Source: Zoroaster sp. YZ-2022 (lineage: Eukaryota > Echinodermata > Asteroidea > Forcipulatida > Zoroasteridae). Taken from it: a DNA stretch of 64,000 nucleotides. The notes beneath the pieces are model-generated. The model was not told the origin of the DNA and ran no database searches. It saw only the letters and a list, made by a program, of their open reading frames with translations. Below, piece after piece: positions 43,929 through 53,684 of this stretch; within the stretch, counting starts at the first letter, position 1; every line of letters begins with the position of its first letter. A program made the translations under genes and the position numbers. Where the stretch lies: contig CM055826.1 of assembly GCA_029582265.1 (NCBI GenBank), forward strand, positions 36,464,127-36,528,126, given 5' to 3'.

Positions 43929-44739
43929 AGCCCTTTTCACACGAGCACCGATAACAAAGGTCCTTGGTAATGGGTGCCAGTTGTCTGTCGCCTCGGTAGT
44001 TAGCGATTTTTTAACAAACTTTCACACGACTTCCACTCACGCCAAAACTAACGTCCCTCGTTTTCCATGGAGGGTCAAAGGTCATGATTGTGCGATCCAA
44101 TATTTCACTGGTACCGCGCGCAGAGCTTATTCACTGAACGCTTTCTTCTACATTACCAGTGGTTTTCCCGCGAAGATATACGCGTTGTGCGAAGTCAAAC
44201 GTTACTTTCTCCCACATTTTGTTTTCATTTCCTTCCCATATCCCGACAATTTTATTCTCGTTTTATTATGGATATCGAATCAAGTATACTTGCAACAATT
44301 TCGACGGATTCACAGAGCCAGATTTCTAACGTAAGGCCATCCAACGAGAAAAATAAACGTGTCTGGGCCAAGAAAGTCTCTTGGAGTTACAATGAAACCA
44401 TTTTATTCACTGATCAACGTGGACCTATAAGTTGTTTACCAACACACATCCGGGATTATTGCAAGCTGATCTAGTGACGCGTTCTGCGCATGCGAAATGA
44501 TACCACCAAAGCAAGGGTCCCCTGTTTGGGCGCACAAAGCGTTTCACACGACCTATTGTGGCAATTTTAACATCGTTGCGATTTTTTGGAGGAGGTCTCG
44601 ATCTCTGTTATAAATAACGAGGGTGCGTGGTAATTATTTAACAAGGATAGCTTTCACACGACTGGGATTTGCTATTTTTTAACATGGATGCGATTTATAG
44701 TCAAGGTCCTTTGTTAAAATGGTCTCGTGTGAAACGGCC
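43929..44739. mobile_element. Harbinger-derived element B3
   Basis: AGCCCTTTTCACACGAG at 43929 and CTCGTGTGAAACGGCC ending 44739, flanked by TAA at 43926-43928 and 44740-44742. It is the uninterrupted sister of B1 and B2. Confidence 0.85.
44268..44474 (+). pseudogene. Truncated Myb/SANT-like N-terminus in B3
   Basis: It starts MDIESSILATI and reaches KKVSWSYNETILFTDQ, then runs through unrelated sequence to a stop at 44472. The Asp of W-x-x-DE is Asn here. The breakpoint after TGATCAACGTGG differs from B1 and B2. Confidence 0.5.
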
Positions 44740-45149
44740 TAATGAGTGCTCAATACACCTATCCAGCCTGCCAATCAAACAAGCACAGATTAACCAATAG
44801 GGTCACGCCTTCCCATGACAATTGCCACTGTGTCAATTGCCACTATGTCAGTCAATTCGCTTTGCTTTTATAAATGTGTGTGACAGAGTTTTCCAGTGTT
44901 CCTAAGGATAGGCAAGGACTATGGCCCAATATGGATTGGTGTATATTGCCCAGTTGCATCCAGCAAAAGGCAGTTATTATTTTCTCCTCAACCCAAAGAT
45001 ACACTGCCCCTTTAATCTCTGTAGTGGACAGGTCACTTGACCTAACCTGGATACCTGGTGTGCCAGTGGCCTGGTGAATGTCCATTGTGTCCTTACCAGG
45101 ACTTGGCAAAAAACAGCAGGTGTGTACAAAGAAAGGTACAACCAATATT
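44740..45149. other. No gene seen
   Basis: Unique sequence. A 97-codon minus frame and its plus shadow have no recognised motif. Confidence 0.35.
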
Positions 45150-45672
45150 GGTCAAACTGCTTCTCTGAGTATGCTTACTCTCTTTGAATCAAGATATACA
45201 TTAAAGGGAAGGTACAACATTGGTAATGTTGGCATAACTGCTTCTCTGAGTATGCTTACTCTCTTTGAATCAAGATATACATTGAAGGGATGGTACAACA
45301 TTGGTAATGTTGGCAAAACTGCTTATCTGAGTATGGTTACTCTCTTTGAATCAAGATATACATTAAAAGGAAGGTACAACATTGGTAATGTTGGCAAAAC
45401 TGCTTATCTGAGTATGCTTACTCTCTTTGAATCAAGATATACATTAAAAGGAAGGTACAACATTGGTAATGTTGGCATAACTGCTTCTCTGAGTATGCTT
45501 ACTCTCTTTGAATCAAGATATACATTGAAGGGAAGGTACAACATTGGTAATGTTGGCCAAACTGCTTCTATGAGTATGCTTACTCTCTTTGAATCAAGAT
45601 ATACATTGAAGGGAAGGCACAACATTGGTAATGTTGGCCAAACTGCTTCTATGAGTATGCTTACTCTCTTTT
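45150..45672. repeat. 81-bp satellite, array 1 (about 6.5 units)
   Basis: The unit contains GAAGGTACAACATTGGTAAT, GTTGGC, ACTGCTTCTMTGAGTATGCT and CTCTTTGAATCAAGATATAC. Since 81 is a multiple of 3, frames stay open on both strands (TLFESRYTLKGRYNIGNVG forward). No evidence of translation. Units vary (AAAAGG/GAAGGG, CTTATCTGAG/CTTCTCTGAG). Confidence 0.9.
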
Positions 45673-45869
45673 AAGTTACATGTACAATGTACATATAAAA
45701 CAACCAATCTGTGACAAGTTTCAGCTCAGACAAGGTGAAATTAAATATTTTGTTTGGATAAACAGAATCTCTCTAATTGCCTTCATCATCAAATTCAAAT
45801 TTTATGTCCTTAATTTTATTTCCAAATCTTAATGATTCAATCTTTCAATTTGGCTTTTCTGGCATCAAC

Positions 45870-45990
45870 TGATTTCCTCTTTTTTTCTTTAATAATAGTG
45901 CTATAGAAAACTGAAAAACACTGTACAAAGTTTTGTGTGCTCGGCCATTTCCTCTTTTTTTGCAATTACAAAGTTTCATGTCTAATGTAT
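45870..45990. repeat. Dispersed repeat shared with 41035-41165
   Basis: Same words in order as at 41035. The flanks differ, so it is a dispersed element rather than a segmental duplication. Confidence 0.65.
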
Positions 45991-46290
45991 ACAGCCCTTT
46001 GTTTTGCCCTCTCTGACAGCAAGGCGCAAAGCTCATTGGAACTTCTCACTCACAAAGTCAGGAAAAGTATGGACAGGTTTTGATAAGAAATTACACCACA
46101 CTTTGTTCTTGTACTACAGTAAGTAGTATGCAATATTAAGCCTCTGGGTTAGAGGAAGAGTTACATGTACATGTACAATGTCTTCATTGAGTCATGTACA
46201 TGTAATTGTTAAATTGCTGTATGGAGTCTACGTCGATTTTACTATCCCCTTGAAGGGGAATGGTAATTTTCCCTTCGTAAAGGTACATGT

Positions 46291-46664
46291 AGGCCTGTGA
46301 TTTCTCAGGATTTTTCCTGATTTCAGGATTTAAAAAAAAATTTTTTTACACATTTCCGTTTGCCTCATAATTTTCTTTAACCCTAACTCACTAGACAACA
46401 AAAGCAGTTGGAGGATTTTGAAGGATTTTGATTGTTCAGTAACAATGCTGAGGGAGTTAGGGTTAAAGAAGAGAAGTAGGCCACCAAGGAAAGAAAGAAG
46501 TAGCCTGTATTGTGTCCAAACCTCTAGTTTCTTGTTTGTGGGGATGTGGAGAGTCTGTAAATCCTCCAAAATTAAACATCAGGAGGTTCAGGGGGCTTTG
46601 TCTTGTAGACCAAAGGGAGACCCAGGCCTGATTTTTTTTTACTTTGATCAAATCACACCCCTGT
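46291..46664. mobile_element. hAT-like MITE with a nested TTAA MITE
   Basis: AGGCCTGTGATTTCTCAGGA to ATCAAATCACACCCCTG. It is collinear with 49003-49214 (GTGTCCAAACCTSTAGTTTC, GGGGATGTGGAGAGTC, AGACCAAAGGGAGACCCAGG). The extra DNA here is the nested element at 46381-46462 plus a short AT-rich piece. Confidence 0.7.
46377..46466. mobile_element. 82-bp TTAA/CCCTAAC MITE inserted in the hAT-like MITE
   Basis: TTAA (46377-46380) then CCCTAACTCACTAG; at the other end GAGGGAGTTAGGG then TTAA (46463-46466). The sister at 49003 has no insert: it reads TTTTCTTGAAAGAA where this copy has TTTTCT-TTAA...TTAA-AGAA. This supports TTAA as target duplication for the family. Confidence 0.8.
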
Positions 46665-46849
46665 AAAGGGTACTCTCAGTATAAAATCAGAATGTCTATA
46701 TGGGAATATTGCTCTGGGCTCCAAGGCAAAGACAAGGGGGTAGAGAGGCAATGTTGACCCATCTCCTTGCTCTATGTGGTATTATGTATCCCGATCAGAA
46801 CCTTGTAGCACCCAATCGGGTATCATTCAGTTGATATATATACATGTAT

Positions 46850-47130
46850 GCAAGACACACTGTGCTAAACTATCCTGATTGGGAGATATTGATGTACATG
46901 TGGGACACACTGTGCTAAACTATCCTGATTGGGAGATATTGATGTACATGTGGGACACACTGTGCTAAACTATCCTGATTGGGAGATATTGATATACATG
47001 TAGGACACTGTGCTAAACTATCCTGATTGGGAGTACATGTACATGTAGGACACTGTGCTAAACTATCCCGATTGGGAGATATTGATACATGTGGGACACA
47101 CTGTGCTAAACTATCCTGATTGGGAGATAT
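46850..47130. repeat. ~50-bp tandem repeat, six units
   Basis: CACTGTGCTAAACTATCCTG and ATTGGGAGATATTGAT repeat at about 46860, 46911, 46961, 47009, 47054 and 47102 (period 48-50). Some units have gained TACATGTACATG. Confidence 0.85.
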
Positions 47131-47189
47131 TTCTGTCCTCATTGGAACTATAGCCCCGATGAGGATACAAATGTATCCCCAAGTACGTA

Positions 47190-47412
47190 CATCAGAATCC
47201 ACCACCTGGTTTTGCTTTATTTTGCTTGATTCAGTACTCTACAGTATAGCCTCGCGAATAGAGCATGTAGCCATGTGTACCAAATCCATCAAACTCCACC
47301 GGCTGCTTTTGTTGGATTCAGGACAATTGGGGTACCTTTTTACTGCATGTTGATGGATTTTGGATTATTTGGGATGGGTTTCTAGCCAAAATGCCTAGGG
47401 ATTTAGGGTTTG
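47190..47412. mobile_element. Relative of the 31.0-31.7 kb MITE without the array
   Basis: One CATCAGAATCCACCA, then TGGTTTTGCT, CGAATAGAGCATGTAGCCAT, ATCAAACTCCACCGGCT, GATGGATTTTGG and GCCTAGGGATTTAGGGTT. The order is the same as at 31440-31700. Confidence 0.75.
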
Positions 47413-47458
47413 GGTTCCAATCAGAAATCATTTTGGTAATCAAGGAAACTTTTGTACT

Positions 47459-47652
47459 CAGGGGTGTGATTTGTCCAGATTTCCGGATTTTTACCAATCG
47501 CAATGTTGTAATGCTCCGGATTTTAAAGATTTAAGCAATAAAGGAAAGCAATGTAAATGCTTAGAACTGAAGATTTCATCCCTGCGCTGTTCATAACAGC
47601 AGCCCCGATACCCCTAGTTTTTTTCAAAACTGCCCAATCACACGCCTGTGTA
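47459..47652. mobile_element. hAT-like MITE, copy 2
   Basis: CAGGGGTGTGATTTGTCC at the left, CAATCACACGCCTG at the right. TGTACT occurs just outside both ends, a possible short duplication. Sister of 41199-41404. Confidence 0.6.
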
Positions 47653-48694
47653 CTACTGTCTTGCAGCCTAGGCATAATTTTTTGGCAAACATTTGTTCAG
47701 ACATTTCTTGGACAGTTAGGCGGTCAGTCAATATTTGACCTTGGTAATTCTGCCCCCATTGCGATTCCATGAAGCAATTTTTTTTTAAATTAAAGACTAA
47801 TTACTAATAATTTCAAAATAAATTTCTTTCACATTGAGAAATCTTCGCTGGGTTTAAGAATGGATATGGTCTGAAACCATATTTGGTATATCTGATGATA
47901 GTATCAAGCATCTTGAGAAAGCGATTCCGCAAATTCAGGGAAAAAAACCATCAAATAATATTAAAATATATCTGATTTATAGTATGTAAGTCTGTTCATG
48001 TAGTGATAATGTGAAAAAACTGTGGGGAAAAACCTAAGAGTAAACAAGCCCTCCATTGACAGTATAAATCAAGTGTTCATTTGCAAAAACAATAAAACAG
48101 TGGCAAGTACAATTGTTTTTTGTTTTTTTTAAATCAATTTAATGAAAAAAAAGTGTTCACAGTAAATTAGTGTTTAAATTAGGAAGAGACTTGATGATGG
48201 TATCAAATATTCCTTAAATTTTTTTTTTTTTAAAGACAAGTCAAATATTACTCCTACTTCTTATGACCGAATTTCGTTAGAATGAATATGGTTTTGTCTT
48301 CGCCGATTTTGTTTGTGTGATTTTGATACGCCAAATTCTTTCTTCAATATTTTCTTGAATGGCAGCGGGTCTGTAATCCAAGTTATTGAAAAAAGGTCAA
48401 ATATGGGAAAGAAAACCAAAATTGTATAGGGGCAGTGTAAGCAAAGAAAAAAATGCTTTTAGAGTAAAATGTACATTATGTTCGATAGAATTCCTCAAAC
48501 CATCACAACAAAGCATTTGTACTATTGTAAAAAGACATGTACTTTTCACTGGTTGGAATATGAAAGAGATGCAGCACTGTACATCAATTCATATCGTTTG
48601 TTGTCATCTACTCTACATTATACAGTAGTCATTTCAGAATAATGCAGCCATTAATGGAGCTTGCTACATTATAACCATTGCACTTATGTTGGCA
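47653..48694 (+). other. Mostly empty; weak C2-H type ORF at 48386-48628
   Basis: The frame 48386-48628 has FRVKCTLCSIEF and later KRHVL, a spacing that faintly recalls BED-type fingers of hAT proteins, but the flanking motifs are not convincing. The rest is AT-rich unique DNA. Confidence 0.2.
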
Positions 48695-48975
48695 AAAATG
48701 AAATAAGTATGCTTTCTCTCTTTGAATCAAGATATACATTAAAGGGAAGGTACAGCATTGGTAATGTTGGCAAAACTGCTTCTATGAGTATGCTTACTCT
48801 CTTTGAATCAAGATATACATTGAAGGGAAGGTACAACATTGGTAATGTTGGCAAAACTGCTTCTATGAGTATGCTTACTCTCTTTGAATCAAGATATACA
48901 TTGAAGGGAAGGTACAACATTGGTAATGTTGGCAAAACTGCTTCCGTGAGTATGCTTACAATGTGTACTTTCTTT
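48695..48975. repeat. 81-bp satellite, array 2 (about 3.5 units)
   Basis: Same unit as array 1, closer to array 3 in having CTTCTATGAGTATGCTTACT. It ends in a degraded unit followed by TACATGTACATTAAAG. Confidence 0.9.
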
Positions 48976-49002
48976 TAATCAAGATATACATGTACATTAA
49001 AG

Positions 49003-49214
49003 TAGGCCTGTGATTTCTCAGGATTTTTCCTGTTTACAGGATTTTTTAAAAAATCTCCCTTTGCCTAAAAGTTTTCTTGAAAGAAATATTGTGTCCAAAC
49101 CTGTAGTTTCCTCTTTGTGGGGATGTGGAGAGTCGGTAATTGCTCTAGACCAAAGGGAGACCCAGGCCCGCTACCCATTTTTCAAAATTTTTTACTTTTG
49201 TCAAATCATACCCC
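49003..49214. mobile_element. hAT-like MITE, uninterrupted sister of 46291
   Basis: AGGCCTGTGATTTCTCAGGA to GTCAAATCATACCCCTG. It serves as the empty site for the nested MITE at 46377-46466. Confidence 0.7.
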
Positions 49215-49394
49215 TGATTAAAGGGAAGGTACAGCGTTGGTAATGTTGGACAAAATTACAGTGTATATTTATAACACTTTTACATGTAACGGGCAAATAA
49301 AACAGGTTGTCCATTTACTGACAAGGATGTCCAAAAGATCCTGATGCATTGCTGGCTAATACTAGGAATCATTTGCCATACCTTTAGAGCCCCT

Positions 49395-49835
49395 AGATTA
49401 GTAATATTCTCAAAAATATAAATGATCACAGATTAGAACCCTCACCTTCCCAAATCCTCCAAAATCCTCTTTGCTAAAGTGAAGGATTTTAAAGGATTGA
49501 GGTTACCTACATGCTTTTTGCTAAAGTGCAAAGGATTTTGGAGGATTGAGGTTATTAGGCATACTTGCCTTTCCATGGTACATGTACATCCCATGTTTGT
49601 TGTCGTGATTGCAAGGTCAGTGCTTGGGTCAGTGGACACTGTTTATTGCTCCATGCATGCAGGGAGGGTCCCTGGCCATGTACATGTATCACAGATTAGA
49701 AACACATGTGTGCATACATGTCATGTGCTTGCTTTACTACTGAAGGATTTTGGGGGATTCAGGTTATGTGTAAGCAAATGGGCCTAGGGAGTTAGGGTTA
49801 GTAATATTCTCAAAAACATAAATGATCACAGATTG
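49395..49835. mobile_element. TTAA/CCTAAC-family element with 38-bp flanking repeats
   Basis: The element runs from AACCCTCACCTTCCCAAATC to GGCCTAGGGAGTTAGGGTT and contains a near-identical copy of 32395-32663. Both sides carry TTAGTAATATTCTCAAAAA then AAATGATCACAGATT, longer than a normal target duplication. Confidence 0.65.
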
Positions 49836-49911
49836 ATGTGAATTTCATTTGTTGTAAAGTTGATGATGGTATCAAACATCCCTTGAATTCTTTTTGTCGG
49901 AGGTGCTATCA

Positions 49912-50224
49912 TTTCAACCCTCCTACTATACATGTAGCTGCACTTTAGTGGCAAGTAGCTGTCAACTGACTGTTTTGACTGTTGACCCAAATGTACACAC
50001 AGGGGCATTTTTGACTGGTTTTTACTGTCATTTTGACCACCCTGAACAATACCAGACAATGCTTTTACCAGTCAAAAACAGTTGGCTCATTTTAACCTGT
50101 AAATGTACTTACATGTACTACATGTAAGGTTTGACAGTGTTCGACTTTTAAGTGCACTAGATATACCTTGGGAAGTATATCAATATTTTGACTGATTTTG
50201 ACCCTTGTAAGTAGTAGGAGGGTT
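49912..50224. mobile_element. TTAA/CCCTCCTAC MITE, most complete copy
   Basis: AACCCTCCTACTATACATG at the left, GTAGTAGGAGGGTTAA at the right. Internal words (CTGTCAACTGACTGTTTTGA, TTTTTACTGTCATTTTGACC) are shared with 17592-17811 and, inverted, with 58637-58927. Confidence 0.75.
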
Positions 50225-50462
50225 AATAAATCTTAATGTTTTTTATTTATTTTTCATGGGAATGATACAAGGAAGTTAACAGACATGTTCAAAAGTCAGT
50301 TGTTTTTTGTGTCATAAATTTCACTTTCAAAGTATATAACTTATGACAAGAGCAGAGTAGTAATGTTTACGTTTGTTTTGTATTGACGATAAACATGGAT
50401 ACTGGATTCATAACTATTGGTAACAAATACACATAGCACACAATCAGAATAAGGCCAACCAA

Positions 50463-50575
50463 AAAAAGTCTCTAGTTTCTGGTCACCACATGCGTTGCCT
50501 CAGACCCGCACGTCAGCATTTTTTTTTTTTTTTTAAATTTTTTTTTTTGGCATTATATTCTTCTATACTACAACA
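50463..50575. mobile_element. AAAAGTCTCC MITE, truncated copy
   Basis: AAAAAGTCTCTAGTTTCTGG, then GCCTCAGACCCGCACGTCAG and a long T/A run. This is one end of the 2037 family in inverse orientation; the rest is lost. Confidence 0.55.
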
Positions 50576-50609
50576 AATGAGTTGAACAACAAATAGAGTT
50601 GAACAACAA

Positions 50610-50995
50610 ATAGAGTTGAACAACAAATTGATAACAACACAGAGAGCCATGGAGGGAAAAATGGTACATTTAACAATACGGGATAAAGTTAACCATAACA
50701 AAATACGAGAGAAAACAAAAGTCAAGGACATCATTGAAAAGATAAAGGAGACCAAATGGAGATGGGCAGGCCATGTGTTAAGGGTCCAGGACAACAGGTG
50801 GACTAGGCGAATGACAGAATGGCAGCCTAGAACAGGCAAGAGAAAGAGAGGACGGCAAAAGAAAAGATGGAGAGATGACATAACAGCATACATGGGCACG
50901 GCAACATGGACAAGAGTGGCTAGAGAGAGACAAATGGAAGTTTTATGAGGAGGGCTTTGTCCAACAAATGGACGAACTATAGCCTTGATGATGAT
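50610..50995 (+). pseudogene. RTE-like LINE C-terminal fragment
   Basis: The frame 50616-50948 reads TTQRAMEGKMVHLTIRDKV, IREKTKVKDIIEKIKETKWR, WAGHVLRVQDNRWTRRM, WQPRTGKRKRGRQKKRWRDD and WTRVARERQ. This is the conserved C-terminal block after the reverse transcriptase in RTE-type and related non-LTR elements (endonuclease-RT proteins common in animal genomes). A shift near 50943 moves to EEGFVQQM in the next frame, the usual protein end. A short GATGATGAT-like tail follows at about 50985. Endonuclease and RT domains are missing, so this is a 5'-truncated dead copy. Confidence 0.75.
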
Positions 50996-51469
50996 ATTCT
51001 TGGAAATAATTAGACGCTTGTTATAAAACAAAGTGTCGTTACAAGGACATACTCTGAGCCTGCTCACAGCAGATTGTTTTCCCAAGAAGATACATGTATG
51101 CCTTTATCACTATCAGAATCTCACCCACCCAATTCACATGTACTCATTTGAATAGCTTTGAATTGAAATAACTGTCTGGTTTAAGGTCATGTTGTCTGTC
51201 TAGGAAATGCTATGGTTTATTGAGTTTACACATGTGTGGGTTTTACAAATGTACACACAAGTATGCATTCCTTTGCACAACTGCAAGGTTATGGTGATTT
51301 ATGTATTGTACAGCACAGGCAGCAATGGCCAATCCTGGAAGAATGAACAGCCAACTGTGGCTTTGTTAAAGGGAAGATGCATACTGTACAACATTAGTAC
51401 TGGTTAAAATGCTTCTCTATGCTAAGAGTACATGAACGTGTATGTGTATGCTAAACTCTCTTTGAATCT
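50996..51469. other. No gene seen
   Basis: Unique sequence. A degraded single unit of the 81-bp satellite begins near 51368. Confidence 0.4.
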
Positions 51470-51870
51470 ATATACATGTACATTAAAGGGAAGGTACAAC
51501 ATTGGTAATGTTGGCCAAACTGCTTCTCTCTTTTGAATCAAGATATACATTAAAGGGAAGGTACAACATTGGTAATGTTGGCAAAACTGCTTCTATGAGT
51601 ATGCTTACTCTCTTTGAATCAAGATATACATTAAAGGGAAGGTACAACATTGGTAATGTTGGCAAAACTGCTTCTATGAGTATGCTTACTCTCTTTGAAT
51701 CAAGATATACATTGAAGGGAAGGTACAACATTGGTAATGTTGGCAAAACTGCTTCTATGAGTATGCTTACTCTCTTTGAATCAAGATATACATTGAAGGG
51801 AAGGTACAACATTGGTAATGTTGGCAAAACTGCTTCTATGAGTATGCTTACTCTCTTTGAATCAAGATAT
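51470..51870. repeat. 81-bp satellite, array 3 (about 5 units)
   Basis: Units as in arrays 1 and 2; the last four are nearly identical. Open frames exist on both strands because of the period. It ends with AAGATATTTGTATACTGTAC and TACATGTA words, just before the TTAA element at 51903. Confidence 0.9.
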
Positions 51871-51902
51871 TTGTATACTGTACACGTATGTATACATGTA
51901 CA

Positions 51903-52265
51903 TTAACCCTAACCTTCTTGATACTCATCGCTGGTAATGACCTCAATCCTTCAAAATCAACCGATATGAGTTTATGGAGGATCCCTGCTACCTCAATCCT
52001 TCAAAACCAACCGATATGAGTTTATGGAGGATCCCTGCTACCTCAATCCTTCAAAATCAACCCATATGATTTTATGCAGGATCCGTACTGTACGTACATA
52101 GTATTTCCAATCCTTTTAAATCAACTGATATACAGTCCTGACAGTACATGTACATCATTGATTTTTGGTAGGTTAAGTCAATGGAATTTCAAATTCTACC
52201 TCAATCCTGCAAAGTCATACAGATCCTCCGGTTGATTTTGAAGGATTTAGGATGGTTAGGGTTAA
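51903..52265. mobile_element. TTAA/CCCTAACC element with internal ~53-bp triplication
   Basis: TTAACCCTAACC at 51903 and GGTTAGGGTTAA ending 52265. CCTCAATCCTTCAAAATCAA and GTTTATGGAGGATCC repeat three times (51940-52085), with a fourth, more diverged inverted partner GTTGATTTTGAAGGATT near the right end. Confidence 0.75.
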
Positions 52266-52361
52266 AAAGAAGCTACTGTTGGCAAAACTGCTTCTATGAG
52301 TATGCTTACATTATCAATGTTGTCTTATATGATATGATTCATGTACATTATCCACCCTCAG

Positions 52362-52544
52362 GTACAAATAACACCTCAGGCCATTCGTGACAAAACCCAT
52401 GAATCACGCCACAGCAGACCACAATTGTCTGGTAGATTATGTGAAAGAGAACTGGAAAAGCAAGATGGTATCACAAACTCAAGTTCTTTTTCACTTGGCT
52501 ACAGAAAGTGCCCTTCTAGTCTGAATTGTCAGTCAACAATCTAG
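52362..52544 (+). CDS. Possible terminal exon of an unknown gene
   Basis: An acceptor context ATTATCCACCCTCAG ends at 52361. The frame from 52362 is open for 60 codons to a stop at 52542-52544: VQITPQAIRDKTHESRHSRP, then LCERELEKQDG and SFSLGYRKCPSS. The composition (charged, mixed) looks more protein-like than nearby shadows, but I recognise no domain and no upstream exon. Could be chance. Confidence 0.25.
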   Translation, partial: VQITPQAIRDKTHESRHSRPQLSGRLCERELEKQDGITNSSSFSLGYRKCPSSLNCQSTI

Positions 52545-53684
52545 TCTGAATAGTCAGTGATGTACATGTACATGTACAATGAACCCACTGTAACACAACT
52601 CTCCAGGCTAAGTGGGGGGAGGATACATTGAATTTTGGTTAGACTTCAAGGGGTACATCACACCAGTGCCGGGGTGGAACAAGTACATGAATTTGTGAAG
52701 TACGCCACATGACTCGTTCTTGACCTTTGATATTTAACTACATGTACATACGTGTACATTATATCTAATTACCGTGGTTTAACAAAATGATTTGAGAAAT
52801 TGGTATTAATACAATAATAGCACAGATCTTAATACATGTACATGTACATACATGTACTGTATGTACATGTACAGTAGTATATGTGCATGCAATCTAAACG
52901 TAACTTTGGCTAAACCAGTTGTTCACAGGAGACATGAAATATTATAGACAACAGAGGGGAAACTACATGCAGTAACCTTTGGAAGTTTATTATGACCTTC
53001 AAATCTAGTTATAATATTAGTCATGTTGTAATTCTTTGAACTATAGGTACATGTACATTACATACATGTACATGTGTATGTGTATGCTGTGATGTCATAA
53101 CCAAATGAGTAGTGGACATACATGTACAGGTAGCACACGTTTGAGAGGTCTATGGTGTTGTATACAGTTACATGTACATGTACATGTAGAATAGTTTGCA
53201 GACGGGTAACGTCAAAATGAAATTTAATGTGTATCCATGACACCCCAAGTTGGTGATCTTCCCAACTTAGGTAGGTTGGTTGAAAACATGTCTAAAAACA
53301 CATGTTTTCAGGACACAAATTTGTTTACTTTCCAGTGTTTAAAGATTGACTACAACGGAATAATGATAAGTGCTGTGTTGCTGTTTTCGTTCGAGAAATG
53401 TGTAATGATTACTAACATACATGTATTATTATTATTCAATAAAACTTGTTCCTTCATGCAAAAAAAAAATCAATTTGATCGGCGTTCTACGACCCAGAAA
53501 AGCCCAGTTTCACCAAAAGCCCTCAACTCATGAATAATTCATACTTCGTGTGTGACGTAGCACCCATGACGCTTTGTTACCCCCACGCACAACAGTCGAT
53601 CGTGTGTACTGTATGCATTTACCATACATGCAATGCGGAACAACAGCGGACAAGCGACATCTTCTAGACCGAAAAACAGCGAAA
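52545..53684. other. Upstream region of the P2X7-like gene; no other gene seen
   Basis: Dense TACATGTA palindromes at 52560-53190. From about 53480 to 53684 CpG rises (GATCGGCGTTCTACGACC, GTCGATCGTG), fitting a promoter and 5' UTR for the gene starting at 53685. No TATA box can be assigned with confidence. Confidence 0.4.

Noticed and set aside
45078..51906. Frames repeating RYTLKGRYNIGNVG and their minus-strand shadows
   Set aside because: Both strands are open through the same 81-bp satellite; this is a property of the period.
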